Under the pieces are notes generated by a model. It had not been told where the DNA came from and did no database searches. It worked only from the letters and a program-made list of their open reading frames with translations. A DNA stretch of 64,000 nucleotides from Pyrenochaeta sp. MPI-SDFR-AT-0127. Its lineage: Eukaryota > Ascomycota > Dothideomycetes > Pleosporales > Cucurbitariaceae. Position 1 is the first letter of the stretch, and each line of letters starts with the position of its first letter. Made by a program: the position numbers and the translations under genes. Below are positions 33,465 to 44,804 of the stretch, piece by piece. The stretch covers positions 248,001-312,000 of the forward strand of contig JAGTJM010000035.1 of assembly GCA_020747015.1 (NCBI GenBank), given 5' to 3'.

Positions 33465-36400
33465 TCATGTGGGTATACTGCGATCCAGGCTCTGTCCCAG
33501 GCACATCTCATAATACATCCCTCTCTTTGCCAATAAGTCTTTGTGTGTCCCACTCTCCACTATCCTTCCTTTTGCGAACACGATAATCATATCTGCATCC
33601 TTGATTGTACTGAGACGATGGGCCACTGCAATAGTTGTACGTCCACTCTTTGCCTTCTCGAGCGCCGCCTGGACTATCCGCTCCGACTCTGTATCTAATG
33701 CGGATGTGGCTTCGTCGAGAAGAAGCAAACGGGGTTCCCGTATCAGAGCCCTGGCTATAGCAATGCGCTGTCGTTGGCCACCCGATAACTGAGTACCTCT
33801 ACTTCCGCACATGGTTGAAAAACCTTCAGGTAGTGAAGCAACAAAATCAGAAATGTTCGATTGTTTAGCCGCGGCTTCGATTTGGGCGTCAGTCACTTCG
33901 GAATCAAGGCCCATTGCGATATTGTCGCGGACAGAGCCCTGATATAAGACTGGCTCCTGTTGGACCAGGGAGACATCTTTCCGATATTTTCGAGGGCACA
34001 GGTCCAACAGGGGTTGCCCATCGCAAGTGATGCGTCCAGATGACGGGTCGTAAAAGCGCTCAAGGAGAGAAATCATTGTACTTTTTCCACATCCACTGGC
34101 ACCAACGAAGGCTATGAATTGACCCGGACGTACCTTGCATCGTCAGCTAGCCGGAAATACAATGTAGGATTTTGTGTACTTACATCGACATCAATGCCCT
34201 CCAAAACCTTTGCGTGTGGGCGAGACTCGTACGCAAACGCAACATCTTGTATCTCTACATGTGCCGGTCCCCTGTCTTTTTCGTCATCGTGTGGCGGCTT
34301 TGACGAGTCCTCCTGAACAGCAGGCTTCAGCCTACGAAGCCAAAAGATGTAGTTTGCGGCAGTAGCAGACTTAGTCAGGCTGGTTGTATATGAAAAGAAT
34401 GAAGCTGCGGCTTCTCCGGAAAAGATGACACCAATGAAGACGGTGAAGAACTGAGTTGTTGTGTATTCGCCAAAACTGATCAGACGACCGCCATACCTGT
34501 TTCTTTGTGAGTTTATATGCAAATTGTTGAATTAGCCCTACATACCAGAAACCGAGAGCCATAGCAAGGAAGGATACCGACTGCGTTAGGCTGTACCAAA
34601 ACATGGTCCATATCAATGCTTTCATACTTTTTTTGGCAACACCTTGTAAGCGATCTTCATATCTGCTGAGGATATGTCGCTCAAGCGCAAGGCTGGACAC
34701 TGTTCGAATTGCGGAAACAGCCTCTGATGCAAGGGCAGCACTGCTGGCAAAACGTTTGCCGGTATCGTCTTCGAGTTTAAACTCGAGGCGAATGCGAAGA
34801 TATCCGGAAAATACTATAGGTGGAAGAGCTGAGGATAAGCGGGTCAGTAAGATGCGTTTGCTTAGAGTGATCGTGTACGCACCTCCAAACACTACGACCA
34901 AGCCAAGTTTCCAGCCAACGGCGATGGCCAGGATTGAGCTTGATACCACATTGACGACGTTGATGAAGATGAGCATGAGGTTGAATCCCATAAGTTCCAA
35001 CAAGTTTGTTGGATAAATTGAGAGGTTCGAAGCCAAGGCCCCGCTCGCATTTGCCTCGTCGTCAAAGAAAGCCATATCCTGTTTAAGGATAAGTTCAAGA
35101 ATCTCGCGTCGGTATTTTCTCGAAACGTGCTAGCTCATCGTCAACATAACAGACCGGAACGACTCATAAGCATCATAGTTGCTCACCTGCGCAACAATAT
35201 TACTTGCCCATCCTACGGAAGCATAAACGGCCAGATTACCAAGCGCTACTATGAAAAACATTAACGAGTAAAAGTCGCCTTGGTCTACAGCTCGCTCGGC
35301 TGGCAACTGGAAGGCTTCAACGACCCTGGCGAAGAGGATAGCTTGAGCCGGGAAGGTTGCTCCTGTTTTTTTCGTCAGACGCTACTTTGCCGATATTGAT
35401 CGTTGGGAGACTTACCTCCTGCGAGCGTCGCGACTAATAAGACCGTGAACCACTTCCAGAGATCACCTTGCTCCCGAAGTATGATCCAAATGCATTTGAC
35501 CAGGTTGAAGTTGATGCCATCTTTTCCTGGTCGGGATATGTCCTGCCCGATTCCAGATGCTTGAGTCTGCGTGCGGACAAGAGCTACTTTCTCCTCGGCC
35601 TTTTCCTCATCTGTCCGATCATCGCCTTGTGCCTGGCCAAGATCTTGTGCTCTAACAAGGCGTGCTACAAAATATTAGCAACTATGTTTCTCACAACCTG
35701 GCTACACATACCGTAAGCACCATCGCGTTCTATGAGTTTATCATGGGTGCCTTGCTCAACCACAGCACCATCAGATATGACTGCAATGTTGTCAGCATTG
35801 CGGATTGTCGATAGTTTGTGCGCAATGACAATCGTCGTTCGGTCTTTGGACACTCTGTCCAGCGCCTGCTGGACAATCTTCTCCGCCTTCGGGTCCAGAG
35901 CACTTGTGGCTTCGTCAAGAAGTAAGACTGTCGGCTCGGAGACAATGCTTCGTGCAATGGCAAGCCTTTGCTTTTGCCCACCTGACAAATTCATAGCCCG
36001 CTCGCCAAGTTGAGTATCATAGCCCTGTGGAAGTCAGAAAAATACAGCAAATAACGATGATAATAAGGACTGTTTGACGTTGAGTCTTTTCAGTACAGAC
36101 TTACTTTGGGTAGTCGCTCAATGAACTCTTCTGCATAAGCGTCTTTGCACGCCTTCTCTACTAGTGCACGTTGCTCCTTGTCGGGGAGGTTTGCCTTGTC
36201 GGTACCAAAAAGTCCAAATGCGACATTTTCGTACACTGTTCCAGAGAATAGAACTGGCTCCTGTTGGACTAGTCGAATATTGGTTCTGAGCCAAGTGAGG
36301 TTCAGCCGTCGAATATCCACGCCATCGAGGTAGATCGTTCCTTCGGGTTGGTCATACCAGCGTTCTAGCAAAAATAAGCCACGATCACGACTGTGGTGAG

Positions 36401-37860
36401 CATTAGAGGGCGAATACCTAATAGTCCGATTATGGTAGACTTGCCACTACCGCTAGCACCTACAAGTGCAGTTGTCTTGTTGGCAGGAGCGGATAGGGTC
36501 AAGCCTTTCAACACAGTGATATCAGGCCTAGCTGGATAGGCAAAGATGATATTTTCGATCTCGATGACACCTTTGCATGTAGACGGCTTTTCGCCTTCGT
36601 CGCTCAGGGGGTCGATCTCAGATTGTCGGTCGATGGTCTTGAAGAGCTCTTCAGCTGACGATGACGCCTTAGTCAGGGCAAGAATTTGAGGTGCAATGGA
36701 AGTCATTGCGGTTGCAGCAACAATGACGGCCAAGATGACTGTGAATACGTCGCCTTTTACGTGGTCAGCCTAGTACAAGTGCAAATATCTGTTTGACATA
36801 CCGCTTTCCTTGATTTCGCCTCGAGCATACATTCGGACACCTTGCCAAAATGCAAGTCCATAGCCACAATAGACACAGAAAAATTCACTCGAGAAGAGCA
36901 CGGCATAGTTTGGCGACTTCTTCATTCCGACGGCCATGGCATCACCGAGAAGCTTATCGTACTTGCGCGATAACAGGGGGTTCAGCCAGAAGGCATGGAC
37001 TGTGCGTATCGTTGAGAAGACCTCCTCTGCCAGGAGGCCGGCCTTGGAATATATCGCGAGCAGCTGTGTCTCATTCTTGGTGTCGATGACAACGCAGACA
37101 CTAGTAACAACAAGGATTGTTGGGACAATAGTGATCGTGATTAAAGTGAGCTTCCACTGAACGATGAAGGCGATGATGAAGGCAGACACGAAAGTCGATA
37201 TCCCTTGTATGGTTAGAGTAAGCTTTTCGGATATGCCGTTGTTGACATTGTTTCCATTAGTTGTTGCCTGAGTGGTAACGGAAGCAGCCGAGTCCGAGTC
37301 GAAGTAGGCAATATTCTGTCGTAGAATATGCTTGATGAAGTCGATGCGCAGGGCTTTGGTCGTTCGAATTGCTGCAATGGAGATGCAAACCTGAGAGGCG
37401 TGAGCTAACATCAAGCCCATGTGACTGTGAAGACATACCGAATGTATATAGACAAGGCCGAATTTTGCGACGAACAAATAAAGAAAGTACAAAGTATACT
37501 TGTTGACCTCTGAGCGGTACTGTGCAGGGGTAGTCACTCCAGTCGCGAACCCTGTGAAGGTAGTTACAAATTTCCCGAAGATTAGGTCCATCAAAGGCAG
37601 CAATGTGCCTGCTGCGATTGCTGCAATGAATGCGACGATATTGAGAGTCCAGCTTTTGCGATCTGCATACTTGAAGGCACGCTGGCAGATGGTGAGCTCA
37701 CTGTTCCCTAGCGACGTTCAAGGATACTTACGATATATCCTCCCATGCCCCCCTTGGCCTCATTGGACGCGGCATCGCCTTTTTCTGATGCCGCGCTTCT
37801 CTCCTCATCTTGACTTGTGCGCAGCCCCACCGATTGTGGTTGCTCCGTTTCTAACGGCAT
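33465..37860 (-). CDS. full-size ABCB (MDR/Pmd1-like) ABC exporter
   Basis: Twelve exons with fully consistent phases (37732-37860, 37439-37669, 36802-37390, 36418-36753, 36105-36364, 35712-36024, 35416-35664, 35187-35362, 34883-35129, 34546-34828, 34184-34496, 33465-34133) give 1264 residues in the order TMD1-NBD1-TMD2-NBD2. NBD1 has GASGSGKST, VQQEPVLFSGTV, LSGGQKQRLAIARS and LLLDEATSALD; NBD2 has GASGCGKST, VQQEPVLYQGSV, LSGGQRQRIAIARA and LLLDEATSALD, so both ATP sites look intact. Relatives (S. pombe Pmd1, fungal Mdr1) expel hydrophobic drugs, toxins or peptides such as a-factor-type pheromones. It is divergent from a Zn2Cys6 regulator with 510 bp between starts, suggesting joint control (inference). 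Confidence 0.93.
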
Positions 37861-38370
37861 GGTGGATGAGATGATTGAGAGACACAATAGACTTTCATTG
37901 CGACACGCCCATTTTATTTAGATGCATGGAAATCGCAGCCTCCGCCCGGAGTCCGCGCACCCCGGATGTCCAGACGAGATGCCAAGGGAGATCCAAGACC
38001 AGAGTGGCGCAAGCAGTCGACGGCGATTCGATGGCAGCGGAGCGGAAGCCTGAATGCGAACAAAGCGAGCCGACCGAGCCGCCAAGCCTCTCACGTGATT
38101 GCGCGCAACCTTGCATTCACTTGCATTCATGGACGCGCTTGACGTGTGTTGTTGCCTGAAATACGGCTTCGATTACTTCAACGGGTTTACGCCCTCTGAC
38201 CTGCGTTCGAAATCATCTCCATGTGTCGTTGTTCGTCGATGAGACAAAATGAGTCATCTTGGTCGATAATGACATCGACGATTATTTCCGGCGTCCGTGA
38301 ATTCCATACTCCGAACTGACCACCAACACCTCGCCTCCCTCGGGTCGCGCTCCACTAGACACTTGACGCA
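37861..38370. promoter_or_regulatory. shared divergent promoter, ABC exporter / Zn2Cys6 factor
   Basis: 510 bp between two divergent starts. CGG triplets occur (e.g. CCGACCGAGCCGCC near 38070, CCTCCGCCCGGAG near 37938), of the kind Zn2Cys6 proteins bind, and a CACGTG-like TCACGTGAT at about 38089. No operator can be assigned by eye. Confidence 0.4.
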
Positions 38371-41138
38371 ATGATGGATGAAGGGGAAGACATGGATGTG
38401 TCGCTGGATGGCGCACATACGAAACGTGCGGTATGTGGCGTGTTGGCGCTTGCAGTTACTTGACGCGGTGCAGCTGCTGACGATCGCAGTGCGATTCATG
38501 CAGGACGAGGAAAATACGATGTGATAGAAGCGTGCCGTGTGCCAATTGCAAAGCGAGCAAGCTGAGTAGGGTTTCTGCCGCGAACCATGCATTGCATTGC
38601 CATTGACTATTGAAGCTTGCACAACGAGTGCACCGGCACAAAAAGCGCAGCGACAGAGGGTTCACATATCTGAAGAATAGTATGTCCTACCATGAGTTAC
38701 TTGCTGAATGTGGCCAATCCATGTCACTTTTCCAGCGGAATCTTCATATACGATGCTATCTCTCGGTCACGCCCTAGCCACCAATACGATTGCCAAGTAG
38801 CATGAAGGAAGCTGACACGACCTAGCGAGAAGAAGATTGATCGCATTGAAGACCGATTAGCCGGCATCGAAAATGTTTTGGAAAGTCTCGCGTCCAAACT
38901 CGGCGATCTTGATATACGACGAGACTCGGTCGAAAATAGCAGTCATTCACGGTCGAGTCGAGTCGGTACTGGAAAGAGTCCTGGGACATTGACTGAACCA
39001 GCCACACCTGCACCCTTTGAGGGTGAAACGGCACTCAACAGCCAGTCCGACTATGCTCGGGAGCTTCTTGCTCAAGTAGTTGGTAGAACACCCTCGATCG
39101 GTCAGAATGCAGAAATCAAATCCGCCCTGAATGCACTGGAAGAGCTAGTCACTCAACAGGGTCAGAATACCGCAACGGCAGGCCCTCTCATCAACCGAGC
39201 TCTTGCCGATATCAACCACGAGAACCTAGAGCGACCGCCCTGGAGTGCGGTGGCTCTGGTCTTGGATAAAGCAACCAGTACAGTGCTCGACACGCCATAG
39301 CAGATTGAATCCCCGCTGACCCGCGTAGAGTATCCCACAATGGCTTTTGCGGTCGTATTCCCGTTCCTCAAAATGCGAAATTTGAAGGAAATATTCGAAG
39401 ACGCCTACCATAATCCCGGTACCTGTAGTGTCGCACGACGACTTCTTGCATACGGTATCATGGAAAATCTCTTCACCGAATTCAGTGCCTTTTCGGCCGG
39501 CCAGATGGAAGTGGCCAACTTTGGCACATATTCCGTTCTCTGTAGAAGACACTTACAGGTAGCGATGAGTCAACTAGATATTTTCATGCTACCAAGCTAC
39601 GAGAACATTATGGCATTGGTTCTTGGTGCAGCACAATCGATAGAGATGAGCAAGCCATCTCTGAGCTGGAGTCTCATCTCCAGCGCAGCTGGTCTAGCAC
39701 AGAATCTTGGCTATCACCGCATCAATACCATGACCAACGACGCGCCAGAGGATCGGAAGGCGAAGATATACATATTCTGGATGATATACATGTTTGACAA
39801 GATCCTCGCACTCCGCTTAGGTCGCGCCAGTGTCATACAAGATTGGGACATATCTTTACCTTTCGTTCTCTCAGACGAGGGAACGCCTCATGGCCCTGAA
39901 GGTAGTCAAATGCTCTCTTATTGGATCAAAGTTGCGCGTGTCCAAGGCCAGACGTACGAAAAACTGTTCAGCCCAGCTGCTTTTCTCAGGCCACCAGAAG
40001 AACGGACTCGCACTGCAATCCAACTAGTCAATGCTATGAATGTGGCTTGGTACGAGCGAGGCGAGACAATTGTTGAAGACTTCACGGCAATGGGTCAATT
40101 TTACAAGCCATTCTCGCCACAACAAGAAGCTTCCATAAAGTCTGGCCCAAACGAGACGGAGCTCCCTTCCAAACGTAACCCACTAGCACAACAGACTCAT
40201 TTGGAATCGCCCGAGGCGGTCACATATAAAAACGGTAAATCCTCTTTTTATTCAGTCAGATTGTATCTACTAACAAAGATAGGAACATTTGAGCGCGTTC
40301 AGGACATTTTCTTTCATGCGGACACTGTAATGCATTATTCTACTTGCGCATTGATCCAGCGTGCCGTCACTCCGGACAATGTCAACTTTAACCAAGAATG
40401 CCTTGAGTCATCCCGAGCAGCTCTTGTCGCCCATATGAGAGCTAATTCGCAGTTCAACGTAGAGGGAAACGAGGAGTTGTGGTCCGGCTACATCCACTGG
40501 TCGATACTACAGGCACCATTTACGCCGTAGGTTTCCCATTTGCCCCATTTGAGCCATAGAGCTGGCTAACATTCGTGGATAGCTTCATTGTCCTCTTTAG
40601 CAATGCAATTCAGAACGTTGACTCCTCTGATCTTGCCTCCCTCTCTGACTTCGTTACTAGCCTCGAATCATGCCGCACGATATCCGAAGGCGCTAATAAA
40701 CTATACAAAATGTGCCATCTTTTCTTACGAGTCGCACGACTATATATCACCGCGAAATCACAAGAAGCCCCGGCTACAGCGCAGCCTCCATCGATACCTC
40801 AAAGTAGTCAACCCAACTACTACACAACAACAGATGGCACCCAACTCGATCTTAGCGCGATGACGCAGTTCGATCCATACCTCAGCGCACTAGGTCTTAT
40901 GCCCAATTCAGCATGGCCGATGGCAAGCTTTGGAAATGCAACTCCGTCAGTCAGTACAGATGTATTCTCACATAACCAAGGTACGGGTGCCTTCACCAGC
41001 CCTGAAGTTGCGGGGATGGGCTTCGGGCTACCGGGAGGAAGTCAGAATGCAATTCAAGACTGGTTCTCTGGCTCAAGATATTTGATGAATGTTATGGAAG
41101 CTGGCGATGATCTGCAGATGCCGGACTTGGATTTCTAA
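38371..41138 (+). CDS. Zn2Cys6 transcription factor
   Basis: Seven exons in phase (38371-38430, 38490-38565, 38616-38679, 38826-39277, 39329-40234, 40283-40526, 40583-41138) give 785 residues. The binuclear cluster is split over exons 2 and 3: CDSCRTRKIRCDRSVPCANCKASKL then a sixth Cys after the intron, followed by QKAQRQRVHISEEYEKKIDRIEDRL, the usual linker and coiled coil. The middle region (YPTMAFAVVFPFLKMRNLKEIFED, LVLGAAQSIEMSKPSLSW, GYHRINTMTND, FWMIYMFDKILALRLGRASVIQDWD) is a Fungal_trans-type domain. The Gln/Pro/Ser C-terminus may activate. An in-frame TAG at 39298-39300 falls inside a 51-bp intron whose removal restores the conserved KYPTMAF. Probable regulator of the divergent exporter. 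Confidence 0.9.
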
Positions 41139-41470
41139 TGATGCGTTTATAACGTCTTGGCACTACGTTCTTTTTCACGGTGAGGAGGTTCTTTTGGAAT
41201 TGCTTGTATACCCCACTCATCCACTTTTCTTCCCACGATATTCATTTAGAGCAAACCATTAGATGGGACGATCCTTCCCTTCTAATTCCCAAGTACCAAA
41301 GACGTCCATTACGACTTTGAGGAAGCAGGGGAAATACTTGCTTAAGGACGTACGTCTTACTTTCTTGTACACTATCATAAGAGTGACCAATTATGGCGCT
41401 GTTTATACTTGGTTCTGTTTTTTCGATCCTGAAGTTCTGATTTCCTCCGTCAAATTCACATTAGTCCCTC
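41139..41470. other. convergent 3' intergenic region
   Basis: Between the 3' ends of the Zn2Cys6 gene and the APH-like gene. No coding signal. Confidence 0.6.
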
Positions 41471-42343
41471 CTATTGTCGTAGCAATTCCTCTACGAGCCC
41501 TTTCCCATGATCATCCAAGTCAGGATACCGACTCAACAAACGGAACATCTTCCAAAAAGCTCTTCCGTCTTCAAAGGGCTGCATCTTACTCGACAGCAAC
41601 TCCTTCCACTCCTTATCCTCCGGACCCAGCCCAATGCCTGCCGCAGTATACTCCCACCATGCCGGGAAATATCCTGCGCCCTCCCAGTCAACAATCGCGG
41701 CAAGATTTCCATCTTTCACCATGATGTTAACATTGCTTAAATCGCCGTGTGTGAATGTGTAAGGTGTGCATGGAGGGAATTGTTTGCGAAGTGCATCTCG
41801 CGCCTTCTCTGGTACCTTTTCCAATCTGCGCACCAGAGACTGCCAAAACGCGTCGTCTGATGCAAAAGGACCATGCGGAGTCGCAACACCCTGAAGAAAA
41901 AGCCAGCCAGAGTAGAGCGGTGCATCCCCTATGCTAGCCATCTTTCCAGAATGCAGATTGCGTAATTGTTGAAGGAAGTCTGCTGTCTGCTCTGCAATGT
42001 GAAGTTTCGCGTCCTGAGATAATGTGGACCATGCTGTCTGTAGGTCTTCGCCATCGACGCGATCCGCCATGATGAACTGCCGACCACCTTTGTCCACCCA
42101 ATACTTCGAGACACCGGGTATGGGGATACTCGTGTGAGCATGGAGGAATTTGGTGTTTGTGGCTTCATATGAGGGTGGATCTGCCGGCCTTTCTTTCAGA
42201 ACAAAATCGGTCCCAATGGACCACACACCACGCGGGCCTGCTCCATAGAAGAGCTTGACGCTGCTCGTGTAGCTGCAGTGGTGCTGTTTTTGAGAGGTCC
42301 ATCCGCAGGCCGAACAAGTACTGGATTTGTTGGGCTCTGCCAT
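41471..42343 (-). CDS. aminoglycoside phosphotransferase-fold (APH) protein
   Basis: Intronless, 290 residues. The APH kinase motifs are intact: FVLKE with K50 as ATP Lys, FIMADRVDGEDL as hinge, THGDLSNVNIMV (H199, D201, N206) as the catalytic loop and IVDWEGAGYFPAWWEY (D219) as the metal-binding DxD-like motif. The N-terminus has CSACGWTSQKQHHC, which might bind a metal or be chance. Fungal APH-fold proteins phosphorylate small molecules or are of unknown substrate; resistance to aminoglycosides is not implied. Its 3' end faces that of the Zn2Cys6 gene. Confidence 0.87.
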   Translation of the reverse strand: MAEPNKSSTCSACGWTSQKQHHCSYTSSVKLFYGAGPRGVWSIGTDFVLKERPADPPSYEATNTKFLHAHTSIPIPGVSKYWVDKGGRQFIMADRVDGEDLQTAWSTLSQDAKLHIAEQTADFLQQLRNLHSGKMASIGDAPLYSGWLFLQGVATPHGPFASDDAFWQSLVRRLEKVPEKARDALRKQFPPCTPYTFTHGDLSNVNIMVKDGNLAAIVDWEGAGYFPAWWEYTAAGIGLGPEDKEWKELLSSKMQPFEDGRAFWKMFRLLSRYPDLDDHGKGLVEELLRQ

Positions 42344-43293
42344 GTTCGATTCTCGAAGCCAAAAGAAAATGATAATCTTGAAGAAGTATGTGATGGGCTG
42401 CGTAGCTCGTAAAGAATCAGTCTTTGGAAAAGGTAATTCAAAAACTCGAGGAGTGTTAAAGATACATGAGAGAGGAATTCGACGAGTTTTCAGGAAAGTT
42501 GCGGCCCGATGAGGTATGCATGAAAGCGTTGTGACCAGTGCTTGGCAATAACCTGTATCACCGCCCAGCGCTTATGTCCTAACGCACGCGTTTAACGAAA
42601 GTACATATGAATACATCCTGTCTATTTGTATAGTAGATGAGTTGTACCAACACGTTTCCTGTATGTAATGATTCTCAAGCAAACATGCATGGCAGTATCT
42701 AGCTACAGTGAAAAACAATATACATATCTACTGGTATGCTACATTCATGGAATACGGGATTATAAAATCCACCAGAATTGTTCAATGAAGTTCGTCTATT
42801 ATCATATCATACGCTATCAACGCTACATTCATTTTTCTATCTCAACTCACGGCAGATGATGAAGGCATAGAATCCAGCGGATTCGAGAAGGATTAATATT
42901 CAGTCAACAAGATTTTATTGCATTGTTGTCTGTGAGCCCAAGATACCACTGTCCCTAACTCACCACCAAAAGCCGCTAATGTCTTATCTTACATAATCTG
43001 CAAAGTACGCGGTGCGAGGAATTCAGTATCCATGTAGAGCTCCATGACTGAGATATGGGTTTCGTTTAGTCCATATCTGCTATGGTAACTCAATGTCCGC
43101 AAGGAAAATAAGGAAGATGTAATTCCAGGATGAAGAATGTGAATGATCATTGCTTCAGGACTCGGGAAGAGCAAAACCAAAGGACCATATATATGCTGCG
43201 TGTTCACTAGGTGCATATCGTTATTCCGAGGAAAGTAAGGAAAGTTAGGGAAATGGGGGGCCTTACGTATTTTCCTTGTCAGTTGTTCGGCCA
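42344..43293. other. intergenic
   Basis: AT-rich (42600-42950). No coding signal recognised. Confidence 0.55.
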
Positions 43294-44309
43294 TCAAAGA
43301 ATTTCGTGCACCTTGATTACATGTGTCGCTGGGTCCATCTTATACGCTTCCTTGCTCCATGCCTGGAGTTTCCGTTCGAGTCTACTTTCTTGCGTGCTGA
43401 AGAAGTTTCGCCAAATCCAGTGACTACAAGCACTTGATGCCAGCGCTACTGTCGTCGTAAGTGCAAATGAGTGTAGTGCAAAGCGAGGGGCGTGTGCCGT
43501 TGTTGCGCTGGAAGTGAATATCCCCATGAAAAGGCCGCCTACCAGGCCAAGCAGTAGACACAGCCTTTGATAGTGGTCGGAGCGCTGAATGTGGTATTGA
43601 ACCATGGCAAGTATACCCCACGCTATCGCAACAAACACAAACGTTGTCGTCGACGCAAGATAGTTCGAAACCTGTATCCCATCAGTCTATCCATGCATCG
43701 GTTGTCCTTTGCACTTACCTGCAGATAAAGCGCGCTACGTTGTGAAACCATCCGTTGTCCTGATGTTACGACATGGTGATTCATTGTGAGGCTATAGCAC
43801 CAGAGATATGCGCAAGTCACAAGCTGTGACAATACAATAAGAGGTAAGCAGCCGCGGGTCGATAAATGCTTGTTCAGGATGATCAACCCTACCGAATAAG
43901 TCGACAATAGAGTTCTTGAATCGGCGCACCGATTAGGTATCTGATCGGCCTGCTGTAGTACTTTGGAAGTTAGGCAGCGCGTAGAGCCATTGGTAATCCA
44001 TATGAGCGGAACAGTCAAGCGTCTGGACTGCTCGCGCTGGACTGCTATGTCCTGCAACAGATTCCGAGCAACCTCAGAAGTATCGCTCCAACCAGTGACC
44101 GCAGATGACTGCAATATCCCATTATATGTCCATGACAGTTCTCTTACTGTTACGGTTGGTGTATGTTGACCTGCAGGCTTTCCCCATGGTGGCACTGGGT
44201 CTTGAAGTCCGTGTATGCATACGATATCGACGGCGGTAGCATCGTGATGAGGCGAATGGAGGGTGGGACAGTCGAGAACTTCGCTCTCGGCATCGCGTGT
44301 ACCTGACAT
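43294..44309 (-). CDS. degenerate alpha/beta-hydrolase-like protein with TM helices
   Basis: Exons 43719-44309 and 43294-43671 give 322 residues. Residues about 25-130 follow the plan of the N-terminal hydrolase-like domain found in fungal NLR-like and ankyrin proteins: VDIVCIHGLQ, a shortened middle, SWTYNG, then SEVARNLLQDIAVQR and VPLIWITNGS. The nucleophile elbow that should read HSLGG here reads NGSTRC, so catalysis is lost. About four TM segments follow (SVGLIILNKHL, LPLIVLSQLVTCAYLWCY, FVFVAIAWGILAMV, LCLLLGLVGGLFMGIF and ALTTTVALASSAC). The end has a charged ERKLQAWSKEAYKMD tail. It may be a decaying gene or a repurposed membrane protein; both exons are open. Confidence 0.55.
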
Positions 44310-44804
44310 GCCGCGAGCGTAGTCTGGAGTCGCCGAAGAGAATGAACTGGATGCCTAGATATAGAGGCTGTCTGGAGGTTGGATATTTGCTTGAGGAAAT
44401 GAAAGAGGCCGGCAAGGCTGAAGTTCGGAGGAGGTTGGAGGAGGGAGTCACTGACTGTCGTCTGAAGGACCTCAGGGTGGCTGTGTCGACATGACGTGCC
44501 ACGTCTGATTCCACATGACATCCCAAGGCTCGACGCGGACCACAGCCACACTGGCCTTGCCGTGCCAGTACCTTCTCCTTCTTCCTTACACTTCTCTTCC
44601 ACTTCGACAGTTGTTGGTTGTTGCGCTTCGTTACCGTCCACCCCCGTTCTTCTCAAACCCGGCGGCTAGGCAGCCCATCAACCATTGTTACATCCGTGTG
44701 GCCCTGTTGAGCCAGAATATCACACAACACTCGAGCTCGACATAGTCTTTCGCCATCTGAAGGGAAGGTGAACAGGCTCGAACAACGCGTAGGCGGCCCT
44801 CGAG
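44310..44804. promoter_or_regulatory. divergent intergenic region
   Basis: 495 bp between the start of the hydrolase/TM gene (leftward) and the proposed start of the pseudo-ATPase (rightward). No motif assigned. Confidence 0.35.

Noticed and set aside
33465..37860. ABC transporter broken into many ORFs, suggesting a pseudogene
   Set aside because: All breaks coincide with good splice sites; 12 exons total 3795 nt with consistent phases and intact ATPase motifs.
39298..39300. In-frame TAG inside the Zn2Cys6 gene, suggesting a nonsense mutation
   Set aside because: It lies in a 51-bp intron (39278-39328, GTACAG...GTAG); splicing restores phase and the conserved KYPTMAFAV sequence.
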